Of a stretch of 48,745 bases of DNA, positions 15,657 to 24,678 are shown piece by piece. Source of the stretch: Bacteroidales bacterium (lineage in GTDB: Bacteria > Bacteroidota > Bacteroidia > Bacteroidales > UBA932); NCBI GenBank assembly GCA_017447815.1, contig JAFSMS010000053.1, forward strand, positions 1 to 48,745, read 5' to 3'. Position 1 is the first letter of the stretch, and each line of letters opens with the position of its first letter. Both the position numbers and the translations under genes were made by a program. The notes beneath the pieces are model-generated. The model was not told the DNA's origin and did no database searches. It saw nothing but the letters and a program-made list of their open reading frames with translations.

Positions 15657-17204
15657 ATGTTTAAAGGACACCCTAAAGGATTAATTCCGGCCGCGCTCAG
15701 CAATATGGGCGAGCGATTCGGCTATTATATCATGAACGCGGTTCTGCTGCTGTTCCTGTGCTCCAAGTTCGGCCTGTCGGACAGCACCGCCGGTCTGATC
15801 TATTCCATATTTTATTCCTCCATCTATATTTTGGCTTTGGTCGGAGGTATCATCGCCGACCGGTCGCAGGACTACAAGGGAACCATCCAGAAGGGCCTTC
15901 TGATCATGGCCCTGGGCTATATTCTCCTTGCCATCCCCGTCACGGCCACCTCCGGGAACATTTCCTGGCTGCTTCCCTTCACCTGCATCGCCTTGGCCTT
16001 CATCGCCTTCGGCAATGGTCTCTTTAAAGGGAATCTGCAGGCCATCGTAGGCCAGATGTACGACAACCTGGAAGCCGAGGAAGCCAAAAAGGGCCCTGAA
16101 GCCCTGGAACTGGCCAAGAGCAAGAGAGACTCCGGTTTCCAGATTTTCTATGTGTTCATCAACATCGGCGGCCTCATCGCCCCCTTCGTCGCTCCCCTGC
16201 TGCGGGAATGGTGGCTCAAGGCCAATGGCTTCCTGTACAATGCCAACCTGCCGGAACTGTGCCACAAAGTGCTGAACGGAACCATCGGAGACCAGGCGGC
16301 CAAGTATGATACGCTCTCCGCCGCCGCCAGCCTGGGTGAGGGCGCCTTCGACCCGTCGGCCTATCTGGAAGTCTTCAACCAGGGCGTTCACTTCTCATTC
16401 TTCGCTTCGGTGGCCGCCATGCTCATCTCGCTGGTGATCTTCCTCTATTACAAGAAGATTTTCCCCACGCCGCAGAAGCACGCCGCCGCTTCCTCCACCG
16501 GGTACACCGAGCAGGAAAAAATCGCCATGGCCAAGGAAATCAAGCAGCGGATGTATGCCCTGTTCGCCGTTCTGGGAATCGCCATTTTCTTCTGGTTCTC
16601 CTTCCATCAGAACGGGCAGTCCCTGTCCGTCTTTGCCCGTGACTTCGTAAAGACCGACAAGATCGCCCCCGAAATCTGGCAGGCGGTGAATCCCTTCTTC
16701 GTCATTGTCCTCACGCCCATCATCATGTGGATCTTCGGCTCGCTGGCCAAGAAAGGCAAGAGCGTTTCCACGCCCCGCAAGATTGCCATCGGCATGGGCA
16801 TCGCCGGCCTGGCCTATCTGTTCCTCGCGGCATTCTCCTACAGCCAGGGCTATCCCTCCGGCACCGATTTCCGCGCCATGGACGAGTCCGTCGCCGCCAC
16901 GATGAAAGCCGACTGGTGGGTTCTTATCGTCACCTACTTCTTCCTGACCGTCGCGGAACTCTTCATCTCCCCGCTCGGCCTTTCCTTCGTGTCCAAAGTG
17001 GCCCCCAAGCACATGCTGGGTCTCTGTCAGGGCCTGTGGCTGGGAGCGACGGCCCTCGGCAACCTTCTTATCTGGATCGGCCCCGTCATGTACAACGCCT
17101 GGCCCATCTGGAAATGCTGGACAGTGTTCCTGGTCGTTTGCCTCATCTCCATGGGCATCATGCTCGGCATGGTCAAATGGCTGGAGAGAGTGACCGGCGA
17201 ATAG
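15657..17204 (+). CDS. POT-family proton-dependent oligopeptide transporter
   Basis: This 515-residue inner membrane protein has at least 12 hydrophobic helices and imports di- and tripeptides with protons. The family signature SNMGERFGYYIMNAVLLL near the N-terminus contains the E-R-F-x-Y-Y motif of helix 1. FQIFYVFINIGGLIAPFVAP matches the second POT signature. A long helical insertion around residues 190-240 lies between the two halves, as in other bacterial peptide MFS proteins. It leads the operon with the zeta-like kinase, TldD and TldE. Confidence 0.92.
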   Translation: MFKGHPKGLIPAALSNMGERFGYYIMNAVLLLFLCSKFGLSDSTAGLIYSIFYSSIYILALVGGIIADRSQDYKGTIQKGLLIMALGYILLAIPVTATSGNISWLLPFTCIALAFIAFGNGLFKGNLQAIVGQMYDNLEAEEAKKGPEALELAKSKRDSGFQIFYVFINIGGLIAPFVAPLLREWWLKANGFLYNANLPELCHKVLNGTIGDQAAKYDTLSAAASLGEGAFDPSAYLEVFNQGVHFSFFASVAAMLISLVIFLYYKKIFPTPQKHAAASSTGYTEQEKIAMAKEIKQRMYALFAVLGIAIFFWFSFHQNGQSLSVFARDFVKTDKIAPEIWQAVNPFFVIVLTPIIMWIFGSLAKKGKSVSTPRKIAIGMGIAGLAYLFLAAFSYSQGYPSGTDFRAMDESVAATMKADWWVLIVTYFFLTVAELFISPLGLSFVSKVAPKHMLGLCQGLWLGATALGNLLIWIGPVMYNAWPIWKCWTVFLVVCLISMGIMLGMVKWLERVTGE

Positions 17205-17211
17205 GCCTCCA

Positions 17212-17886
17212 GTGCCCCGACTGTATATAATATCTGGTCCTAACGGCTCCGGGAAAACCACGGCATCGTACGGTGTTCTCCCGGAGTTGCTGGACTGTAG
17301 CGAGTTCGTGAATTCCGACGAATTCGCCAAACACCTCTCCCCTTTTTCCCCGGAAAGCGCCTACATCACCGCCAGCCGCCTGATGCTCCGCAAGGTCAAA
17401 TATCTCTTCGACCGGCGGAAAGACTTCTGCATCGAAACCACCCTGGCCACGCGCTCGCTCATCAAGATGGTGCGCAGCGCCCAGCAGAAAGGCTATTATG
17501 TCACCGTGCTCTATTTCTGGCTTGCCAGCCCCGACATCGCGGTGGAGCGGGTGGCCGCCCGGGTACGGGCCGGCGGACACGATGTCCCGGAAGAAACCAT
17601 CCGCCGGCGCTATCGGATGGGCCTCAACTACTTCTTCCACAGTTACATGAACCTGTGCGACAAGTGGATTCTGGCCGACAATTCCACCCCGCCCTTCGAC
17701 GTGATCGCCGAGGGTTCCCAGAAGGGACTGGTGATCCGGGACATGGAAAGATACAATTTCGTCCGTTCCCTGGTGACGGACGATATCGAACCGCTGACGC
17801 CCATCCGGGACGTCGCAGAATTCATCGGAAAAGAAATTGCCAAGGTCCACCTGGCACATGACGGAGTACCTGACCAGAATGATTGA
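17212..17886 (+). CDS. Zeta toxin-like P-loop kinase
   Basis: This 224-residue protein has a Walker A motif GPNGSGKTT at 9-17, then FVNSDEFAK, a FCIETTLATRS segment and a RVRAGGHDVPEETIRRRY segment. These are the pattern of zeta-toxin-family kinases, whose classical members phosphorylate UDP-N-acetylglucosamine. No epsilon-type antitoxin gene is adjacent. Chromosomal proteins of this GGHDVPE subfamily are often solitary and their substrates are unknown. It starts with GTG, seven bases after the peptide transporter, and overlaps the tldD start, so it is co-expressed with peptide-handling genes. Toxicity is not shown by the sequence. Confidence 0.75.
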   Translation: MPRLYIISGPNGSGKTTASYGVLPELLDCSEFVNSDEFAKHLSPFSPESAYITASRLMLRKVKYLFDRRKDFCIETTLATRSLIKMVRSAQQKGYYVTVLYFWLASPDIAVERVAARVRAGGHDVPEETIRRRYRMGLNYFFHSYMNLCDKWILADNSTPPFDVIAEGSQKGLVIRDMERYNFVRSLVTDDIEPLTPIRDVAEFIGKEIAKVHLAHDGVPDQND

Positions 17887-19315
17887 GAACAAAGCATATT
17901 ATTTTGACATTTTCAGGGTCGATGCGGCCTTGCTGGAAAAACTGGTCCGGGAGGCCCTGTCCGGCGGAGGAAGTTACTGCGACCTGTACTTTGAAAATAC
18001 CACCTACGGCAGCCTGCTGCTGAGGGACGGCGCCGTCACTTCCGGCGGCAACCACATCGATTTCGGCGTGGGCGTCCGCGTCCTCAGCGGCGAAAAGACC
18101 GGCTATGCCTATTCGGAGAGCACCGCCTGGGCCGATATGCTCGCCTGCGCACGGGCGGCCGCCCAGATTGCGGAAAAGCCCGTGGATGTAAGTCCGTACG
18201 GAACCCGGAATCCCAGCCGCGGAGAGCCCAATCCGGCAGCGGACCGGTATCCGCTGAACCAGCCCTGGCGCGGGGTGCCCCTTTCCACGTTCCTGCCCTT
18301 CCTCCAAAAGTTGGAAGCCTCCGTCAAAGGGAAAGACAGCCGCATCGTGAAGGTCATCGCCAACCTGGCCTTCCAGGTGAGCGATATCCTCATGTACAAC
18401 AGTTCCCGGGAACTCAAATGGGACACCCGCCCCATGGGCAGCGTCTCCCTGTCGGTGGTATTCCAGCAGAATGGACAGACCGAGAACAAGTCCACCTCCC
18501 GCAGTTTCCGCAAAGGGGCCGAAATGCTCTCCGACGCCCTGATCGAAGAGATGGCCGAAGAGGTGGTCCGCGGCATCGACGAGCGCTTCGCCGCCCGCCG
18601 TCCCAAAGGCGGCCGCATGAGCGTCGTCATGGGCGCCGGCGCCTCCGGCATCCTGCTCCACGAGGCCATGGGACATGCCTTCGAGGCCGATTTCAACCGG
18701 AAAGGCACCTCCATTTTCGCCGACAAGATGGGGCGCCAGATATGCCCCAAGGGCATCCAGATCATCGACGACGGAACCCTCGCCGGCAACCGGGGCGCCC
18801 TCAATTTTGACGACGAAGGCATCCCCGGCCAGAAGACGTACATGGTGGAAGACGGCGTGCTCACCTCCTATCTCCACGACCGCATCTCCGCGGCGCACTA
18901 CGGGGTGAGGCCCACCGGCAACGGGCGGCGGGAGAGTTTCCGCTACGCCCCCATCCCCCGCATGAGGGCCACCTATATGGAAAGCGGGCAGGCCAAGGCC
19001 GGGGACCTCATAGCCGAGGTGTCCAAAGGCATTTTCGTGGACGAATTCTCCAACGGGCAGGTGCAGATCGGCGAAGGGGACTTCACCTTCTATGTGAAGT
19101 CCGGCTTCCTCATCGAGAACGGCCGCCTCACCCAGCCCGTGAAGGATATCAATATCATCGGCAACGGACCGGCCGCCCTGGCCGACATCCGCGGAGTGGC
19201 CGACGACCTCGCCGTCGATCCCGGCGCCTGGACCTGCGGAAAAGAGCAGTCCGTGCCCGTGAGCTGCGGCATCCCTACCGTCTTGATTGGAAACTTAACC
19301 GTGGGAGGAGAATAG
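17879..19315 (+). CDS. tldD: TldD-family metalloprotease subunit
   Basis: This 478-residue protein has the zinc motif HEAMGH (H261, E262, H266) and the TldD segment GVGVRVLSGEKTGYAYSE. TldD is the catalytic half of the TldD/TldE heterodimer, which trims unfolded or modified peptides; in E. coli it matures microcin B17 and acts on the CcdA antitoxin. The start at 17879 overlaps the kinase stop by eight bases and fits the family N-terminus; an in-frame ATG at 17858 is possible. The TldE partner follows after a one-base gap. Confidence 0.9.
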   Translation: MIENKAYYFDIFRVDAALLEKLVREALSGGGSYCDLYFENTTYGSLLLRDGAVTSGGNHIDFGVGVRVLSGEKTGYAYSESTAWADMLACARAAAQIAEKPVDVSPYGTRNPSRGEPNPAADRYPLNQPWRGVPLSTFLPFLQKLEASVKGKDSRIVKVIANLAFQVSDILMYNSSRELKWDTRPMGSVSLSVVFQQNGQTENKSTSRSFRKGAEMLSDALIEEMAEEVVRGIDERFAARRPKGGRMSVVMGAGASGILLHEAMGHAFEADFNRKGTSIFADKMGRQICPKGIQIIDDGTLAGNRGALNFDDEGIPGQKTYMVEDGVLTSYLHDRISAAHYGVRPTGNGRRESFRYAPIPRMRATYMESGQAKAGDLIAEVSKGIFVDEFSNGQVQIGEGDFTFYVKSGFLIENGRLTQPVKDINIIGNGPAALADIRGVADDLAVDPGAWTCGKEQSVPVSCGIPTVLIGNLTVGGE

Positions 19316-19316
19316 G

Positions 19317-20669
19317 ATGGACAATGCCCTTTTGACAAAAGAAGAGATGGCGCTGGCCCGCCACTGCCTGGCGTTCGCGCAGGAGCAAGGCGCCCAAAAA
19401 GTGAGAATCACCCTGAGCAAGAGCCTGATGAACCTCATCGGCCTTCTCTCGGGAGAGGTGGACAAGACGGCCCATGCCCTGGACCGCAGCCTGCAAATCC
19501 AACTGTTCGTGGAAGGACGCTACGGCGCCTTCTCCAGCAACAAGTTGGAAAAGGAGGGGCTGGAATCCTTCATCAGGGAAGCCATCGGCACCGTGAAGAT
19601 GCTGGAGCCCGACCGCTTCCGGGAACTGCCCGCCCCGGAGCGTCTCTGCAAGAAGGCCCTGACAGGCCGCGAACTGGGCCTGTACGATCCGGCCTACGAA
19701 ACCCTGTCGGCTCTCAGGCGCAAGGAGATCGCCCTCTCGTCCATGGCCTGGAACAGGCTGCAGGGAGGGCAGGAAGGCTGGAAACTCATCGCCGAGGAAG
19801 GAGAATACTCCGACAGCGTCTTCGACTCCCTCACCCTCGACAGCCAGGGACTGTACGCCCGCCATACCGAAACGTCTTTCGAAATCGGCTATGAATCCAC
19901 CGTGGAAGACTCGGAAGGGAACCACTTCTCCAGTTATTGGTGGGATGCCGCTCCCCTGCTGGAGAATCTGCGCTGGAAAGACTGTGCCGAAACCGCCTGC
20001 CGGCGCGCCGTGGACCAGATCGGCCCCCGGAGCGTGGAGAGTGGCCGATACAATGTGGTCGTGGACAGCGAATGCGCTTCCAAACTGCTCACGCCCGTGC
20101 TCAATGCCCTGGGAGGATTCGCGCTCCAGCAGAAGAACTCTTTCCTTGTGGACAGCCTCGGAAAGCGGCTTTTCCCGGAAAAACTGACCATCCTGGACCT
20201 GCCCCTCACGCCCGGGGACACCGGCTGCCGGCTCTTCGACAGCGAAGGCGTCGCCACGCGGGAGATGCCCATCATCGAAAAAGGAGTCGTCAAGACCTAT
20301 TTCCTGAACACCTATATCGCGGCCAAAATGCAGGCCGAGCCCACTGTCGAAGACGTCACCCGCGTCAAGGTGCTGCCCGTTGGAGACAGCAAAACGCGCG
20401 AAGAACTGATGGCCCGGGTGGGCGAAGGCATTCTGGTGACGGGATTCAACGGCGGCAATTCCAATCCCGCCACGGGCAATTTCTCCTATGGCATCGAGGG
20501 TTTCCTTTTCCGCGACGGCCGTCCCGTGCATCCCGTCAGGGAACTGCTCATCACCGGCAATTTCCTGGATCTCTGGAAAAACCTCATCGCAACGGCCGAT
20601 GACGCCCGGCCCTGCCTGTCCAAACTCATCCCTACCCTGGCTTTCCGCCAAGTAGATGTCAGCGCATAA
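19317..20669 (+). CDS. pmbA: TldE/PmbA-family subunit
   Basis: This 450-residue protein is the non-catalytic partner of TldD. It has the family architecture but lacks the HExxxH zinc motif, as expected for TldE. Typical sequences include SALRRKEIALSS, then GRYNVVVDSECASKLL, and the C-terminal NFSYGIEGFLFRDGRPVHPV. It begins one base after the tldD stop, so translation is coupled. The gene is also called tldE. Confidence 0.88.
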   Translation: MDNALLTKEEMALARHCLAFAQEQGAQKVRITLSKSLMNLIGLLSGEVDKTAHALDRSLQIQLFVEGRYGAFSSNKLEKEGLESFIREAIGTVKMLEPDRFRELPAPERLCKKALTGRELGLYDPAYETLSALRRKEIALSSMAWNRLQGGQEGWKLIAEEGEYSDSVFDSLTLDSQGLYARHTETSFEIGYESTVEDSEGNHFSSYWWDAAPLLENLRWKDCAETACRRAVDQIGPRSVESGRYNVVVDSECASKLLTPVLNALGGFALQQKNSFLVDSLGKRLFPEKLTILDLPLTPGDTGCRLFDSEGVATREMPIIEKGVVKTYFLNTYIAAKMQAEPTVEDVTRVKVLPVGDSKTREELMARVGEGILVTGFNGGNSNPATGNFSYGIEGFLFRDGRPVHPVRELLITGNFLDLWKNLIATADDARPCLSKLIPTLAFRQVDVSA

Positions 20670-20672
20670 CTT

Positions 20673-21686
20673 ATGAAAACGGCCGTCGTCATCCTCAATT
20701 ACAACACCAAGGACTACCTCCGCAAGTTCCTTCCGGTCCTTCTCGACTCGTGCAAGGGACGGGACGCGCAGGTCATCGTGGCCGACAATGCCTCCTCCGA
20801 CGGGTCAGCCCGGATGATGAAGGAGGAATTTCCCGCCGTTCCGCTCATCGCCCTCGAGAAAAACTACGGCTTCACAGGCGGATACAACCGCGCCCTGAAG
20901 GAACTGGAGGCCGATTACTTCGTCCTGATCAATTCGGACATCGAGGTGCCGGAAGGCTGGCTGGACCCGCTGGTGGAATGGATGGACACGCATCCGGAAT
21001 GCGGAGCCTGCGGCCCCAAACTGATCTCTTACGCCCGGCGAGACTTTTTCGAATACGCCGGCGCCGCCGGAGGGATGCTGGACAGGTACGGCTATCCGTT
21101 CTGCCGGGGACGCATCATGCTGCGGGTCGAAAAAGACCTGGGGCAGTACGACACCCCCGCGGACGTGCTCTGGGTGAGCGGAGCCTGCCTGATGGTCCGC
21201 GGCGGCGTCTGGAAGGCCCTGGGCGGGCTGGACGAGCGTTTTTTCGCCCACATGGAAGAAATCGACCTCTGCTGGAGGATGCAACTTCGCGGGTGGAAGG
21301 TGACCGTGGTCCCCGCTTCCCGGGTCTTTCACATCGGCGGAGGCACCCTTCCCAATGAATCGCCCTTCAAACTGAGGCTCAATTTCCGGAACAACCTTCT
21401 CCTTCTGGAAAACAACCTTCCCGCCACCTTCACGGCATACGGCCTGCCGCCGGAAAAGGCCCGCCGGAAGGCCCGGAGACGCATTTTTGTACGGATGTGC
21501 CTGGATGGAGGGTCGGCCTTCGTGTACCTTGCCACCGGCCGATGGAGTTTCTACCGGGCCGTAATCCAGGCCCACAGGGAATACCGGGCGTTGCGCCGGA
21601 CGGGCGACATCCCCGCTCCCCTTTCCGTTCCCGCGGGACTTGTGGACAAGCCCGTCATCCTGAAAGCACTATTCGGGAAAAAATAG
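20673..21686 (+). CDS. Glycosyltransferase family 2 (rhamnosyltransferase-like)
   Basis: This 337-residue protein has a GT-A fold with VVILNYNTKDYLRKFLP at the N-terminus, ADNASSDGS, a metal-binding INSDIEVPEGW segment, and a GLDERFFAHMEEIDLCWR acceptor-side motif near residue 190. Such enzymes add a sugar to a cell-surface polysaccharide at the inner membrane. The likely sugar (rhamnose or similar) cannot be set from sequence. Only three bases separate it from pmbA, but its role seems unrelated to proteolysis. The C-terminal 80 residues are basic and may contact membrane lipids. Confidence 0.87.
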   Translation: MKTAVVILNYNTKDYLRKFLPVLLDSCKGRDAQVIVADNASSDGSARMMKEEFPAVPLIALEKNYGFTGGYNRALKELEADYFVLINSDIEVPEGWLDPLVEWMDTHPECGACGPKLISYARRDFFEYAGAAGGMLDRYGYPFCRGRIMLRVEKDLGQYDTPADVLWVSGACLMVRGGVWKALGGLDERFFAHMEEIDLCWRMQLRGWKVTVVPASRVFHIGGGTLPNESPFKLRLNFRNNLLLLENNLPATFTAYGLPPEKARRKARRRIFVRMCLDGGSAFVYLATGRWSFYRAVIQAHREYRALRRTGDIPAPLSVPAGLVDKPVILKALFGKK

Positions 21687-21694
21687 TATATTTG
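21687..21694 (+). promoter_or_regulatory. Promoter -7 box of trkA
   Basis: TATATTTG sits directly after the stop codon of the glycosyltransferase gene, about 24 bases before the trkA ATG. No good TTTG is seen 19-21 bases upstream, so strength is uncertain. Confidence 0.5.
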
Positions 21695-21717
21695 CGGGAT
21701 TGTAAACAGTTAGGCCT

Positions 21718-23085
21718 ATGAAAATTATCATTGAAGGCGCCGGACAGACGGGCTCCCACCTCGCGAAGATGCTCAGCGTGGAGTCCAACGAAATCACGGT
21801 CATCGACTCGGACGCCGGCCGTATCCGTTCACTCGCCTCCCAGGCCGACGTGGTCACCATCCAGGGCCCTCCTTCCACCATCGGCCTGCTGAAGGATGCC
21901 GGCTGCGCCGGGGCCGACCTTTTCATCGCGGTCAACCCCAACATGGACCAGAGCGTCAATATCGTGAGCGCCCTCCTGGCCAAGAAACTGGGCACCAAGC
22001 GCGTGATTGCGCGTATCGATGACGAAGCCTATCTCTCCCCCGAGAACAAACTGCTGTTCAAGGACATGGGACTGGACATGATGTTCTTCCCGGAGAAAAG
22101 CGCCAGCGACGAAATCGCGGACATGCTCCGCAGCAGCGCCTCCACGGACACGCTGGATTTCGCCCGGGGCAAACTGCAGCTTTCGGTCTTCAAACTGGAC
22201 GACGATTCCCCCCTCCTGGACATGAACGTGACGGAATTCGCCCATGCGGTCAAGAATATCGAATCCGCGGCCGATTTCCGCATCGTCGCCATTTCCCGCG
22301 GCGGAAAAACCATCATCCCCAAGTTTGACACCACCTTTAAATTCCACGACTACCTTTATATTATCTCCCGCCGGGACGGCATGCCCGCCCTCATGAAGTT
22401 TCTCGGAAAGGACAAACTGGACATCCGGCGCGTCATGATCCTGGGAGGCAGCGAAATCGGCCATATGGTGGCCGAAAGGCTCGCCGGAGGGAAACTGGAC
22501 GACATCAAACTCATCGAAGTGGACCGGAATCACGCCCGTTATCTGTCAGAGGTGCTTCCGGACGAGGTGAGCGTCGTGTGCGGCGACGCCCGCAACTCCG
22601 ATTTCCTCCAGGACGAAGACATGCCCAGTTACCATGCCGTGCTGGCCTTCACCGGCAATGATGAAATCAATATCCTCTCCTGCGTGGTGGCCAAGAAGAT
22701 GGGCGTTCCCCGCGTCATCGCCCAAGTGGAAAACCTGGAATATCTGCGCCTGGCCGAAGAAATGGGCGTCGATACCGTCATCAACAAGAAACTGATTACG
22801 GCGAGCCGCATCTTCAAGTTCACGCTTTCGGACAAAGTACGCTCCGTGCGCTATGTGAGCGGAACGGATGCCGAGGTGCTGGAATACACCGCGGCACCCG
22901 GTTCCCGCATCACCAAGACCATTCTGAAAGACATCGAATTCCCCGCCAATGCCATCATCGGCGGCGTCATCCGCGGAGGAGACAGTTTTATCGCCGTAGG
23001 TCATTCACGGATAGAGCCTTACGACCGCGTAGCCGTATTTGCCCTGCCCGAGGCTGTGAAAGACGTGGACAAGATGTTCAAATAA
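21718..23085 (+). CDS. trkA: Trk system potassium uptake regulator TrkA
   Basis: This 455-residue cytoplasmic protein has two tandem RCK units. The first NAD-binding site is IIEGAGQTGSHLAKML at residues 3-18. The second is ILGGSEIGHMVAERL near 240. Each is followed by a TrkA-C domain. It gates the TrkH potassium channel in response to nucleotides. No trkH gene lies on either side; a glycosyltransferase precedes it and the decarboxylase operon follows, so the channel must be encoded elsewhere. Confidence 0.93.
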   Translation: MKIIIEGAGQTGSHLAKMLSVESNEITVIDSDAGRIRSLASQADVVTIQGPPSTIGLLKDAGCAGADLFIAVNPNMDQSVNIVSALLAKKLGTKRVIARIDDEAYLSPENKLLFKDMGLDMMFFPEKSASDEIADMLRSSASTDTLDFARGKLQLSVFKLDDDSPLLDMNVTEFAHAVKNIESAADFRIVAISRGGKTIIPKFDTTFKFHDYLYIISRRDGMPALMKFLGKDKLDIRRVMILGGSEIGHMVAERLAGGKLDDIKLIEVDRNHARYLSEVLPDEVSVVCGDARNSDFLQDEDMPSYHAVLAFTGNDEINILSCVVAKKMGVPRVIAQVENLEYLRLAEEMGVDTVINKKLITASRIFKFTLSDKVRSVRYVSGTDAEVLEYTAAPGSRITKTILKDIEFPANAIIGGVIRGGDSFIAVGHSRIEPYDRVAVFALPEAVKDVDKMFK

Positions 23086-23089
23086 TTGC

Positions 23090-23097
23090 TAACTTTG
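23090..23097 (+). promoter_or_regulatory. Promoter -7 box of the decarboxylase operon
   Basis: TAACTTTG lies 21 bases before the mmdA ATG in the 33-base gap after trkA. A -33 box is not clear. Confidence 0.5.
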
Positions 23098-23118
23098 CAA
23101 GATTAGAAACCTAACGAT

Positions 23119-24675
23119 ATGAGCATCCAGACGGATAATATTCAAAAACTGGTGGAACGCCGGGCAAAAGCCCGCCTCGGAGGCGGCGAAAAGCGCATCG
23201 AAGCCCAGCACGCCAAAGGAAAACTCACGGCCCGCGAGCGCCTGGCCCTTCTCTTAGACGAAGGCAGCTTTGAAGAATACGACATGTTCGTGCAGCACCG
23301 CTGCACCAACTTCGGCATGGAAAAGAGCCATCCCGACGGGGACGGCGTAGTGACCGGCTGCGGCACCATCGACGGCCGTCTGGTGTATGTGTTCGCCCAG
23401 GATTTCACCGTAAGCGGCGGCTCCCTGTCCAAGACCATGAGCGAAAAAATCTGCAAGGTCATGGACATGGCCGTGCGCAACGGCGCACCCTGCATCGGCC
23501 TCAACGATTCGGGCGGAGCCCGCATCCAGGAAGGAATCGACGCCCTGGCCGGTTACGGGGAAATTTTCGAACGCAACATCCTCGCTTCCGGCGTCGTTCC
23601 GCAGATCAGCGCCATCATGGGGCCCTGTGCCGGCGGTGCCGTCTATTCCCCCGCCCTTACGGACTTCACCCTCATGGTCAAAAACACCTCCTATATGTTC
23701 CTCACCGGCCCGGCCGTGGTAAAGAGCGTTACCGGAGAGGAGGTGACCCAGGAAGACCTGGGCGGAGCCTCCGTCCATGCTTCCAAGAGCGGAGTGGCCC
23801 ACTTTGCCGCCGAAAACGAGCAGGAGGCCCTTGCCACCATCCGGGAACTTCTCTCCTTCCTGCCGCAGAACAATCTGGAAACGGCGCCCTTCGTGGAAAC
23901 GGCCGATCCCGCCGGCCGCGTCGATGACGCCCTCAACGCCATCATCCCCGACAATCCCAACAAATCCTATGACATGTACCAGGTGATCCGGAGCATCGTG
24001 GACGACGGACGCTTCCTGGAAGTCCATCAGGATTTCGCCAGGAATATCATCGTGGGTTTTGCCCACATGAACGGCCGCAGCGTGGGCGTGGTCGCCAACC
24101 AGCCCGGTGTGCTGGCCGGTGTGCTGGATATCAACGCCAGCCGCAAGGCCGCCCGCTTCGTACGCTTCTGCGACGCTTTCAACATCCCGCTGGTCACCCT
24201 GGTGGATGTCCCGGGCTTCCTTCCCGGCACCCAGCAGGAATACGGCGCCATCATCACCAACGGCGCCAAACTCCTGTATGCCTACGGTGAGGCCACCGTT
24301 CCCAAGGTTACCGTCACGCTCCGCAAGGCCTATGGCGGCGCCCATATCGTCATGAGTTGCAAGCAACTGCGCGGCGACGTCAATTATGCCTGGCCCAGCG
24401 CGCAAATCGCCGTGATGGGGGCCGACGGTGCCGTAAACGTACTCCATGCCAAGGAAATGAAGGAGAACCCGCAGCAGGCCCAAGCCATCTTCGAAGAGAA
24501 AAAGAAGGAATACGAAGACCTCTTCTCCAATCCGTACCAGGCCGCCCAAAAGGGCTACATCGAAGACGTGATCGAGCCGCGCAACACACGTTTCCGCATC
24601 ATCCGCGCCCTGGAGCAACTTTCGGGTAAACAGGCCTCCCTTCCTGCCAAGAAACACGATAACCTGCCGCTGTAA
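23119..24675 (+). CDS. mmdA: Methylmalonyl-CoA decarboxylase carboxyltransferase subunit
   Basis: This 518-residue protein is a biotin-dependent carboxyltransferase of the PccB/MmdA type. It moves carboxyl from methylmalonyl-CoA to the biotin carrier. Seen are [11 protein letters not shown]-type N-terminal sequence, the oxyanion-hole segments [16 protein letters not shown] and [16 protein letters not shown], and in the second half [16 protein letters not shown] and AYGGAHIVM. With the next three genes it forms a sodium-pumping decarboxylase that turns methylmalonyl-CoA into propionyl-CoA in succinate-propionate fermentation. Propionyl-CoA carboxylase is the main alternative, but the OadB and OadG partners argue against it. 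Confidence 0.92.
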   Translation: MSIQTDNIQKLVERRAKARLGGGEKRIEAQHAKGKLTARERLALLLDEGSFEEYDMFVQHRCTNFGMEKSHPDGDGVVTGCGTIDGRLVYVFAQDFTVSGGSLSKTMSEKICKVMDMAVRNGAPCIGLNDSGGARIQEGIDALAGYGEIFERNILASGVVPQISAIMGPCAGGAVYSPALTDFTLMVKNTSYMFLTGPAVVKSVTGEEVTQEDLGGASVHASKSGVAHFAAENEQEALATIRELLSFLPQNNLETAPFVETADPAGRVDDALNAIIPDNPNKSYDMYQVIRSIVDDGRFLEVHQDFARNIIVGFAHMNGRSVGVVANQPGVLAGVLDINASRKAARFVRFCDAFNIPLVTLVDVPGFLPGTQQEYGAIITNGAKLLYAYGEATVPKVTVTLRKAYGGAHIVMSCKQLRGDVNYAWPSAQIAVMGADGAVNVLHAKEMKENPQQAQAIFEEKKKEYEDLFSNPYQAAQKGYIEDVIEPRNTRFRIIRALEQLSGKQASLPAKKHDNLPL

Positions 24676-24678
24676 ACC

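Noticed and set aside
17212-17886. A classical epsilon-zeta toxin-antitoxin pair
   Set aside because: No small epsilon-like gene lies upstream or downstream. The neighbours are a peptide transporter and tldD.
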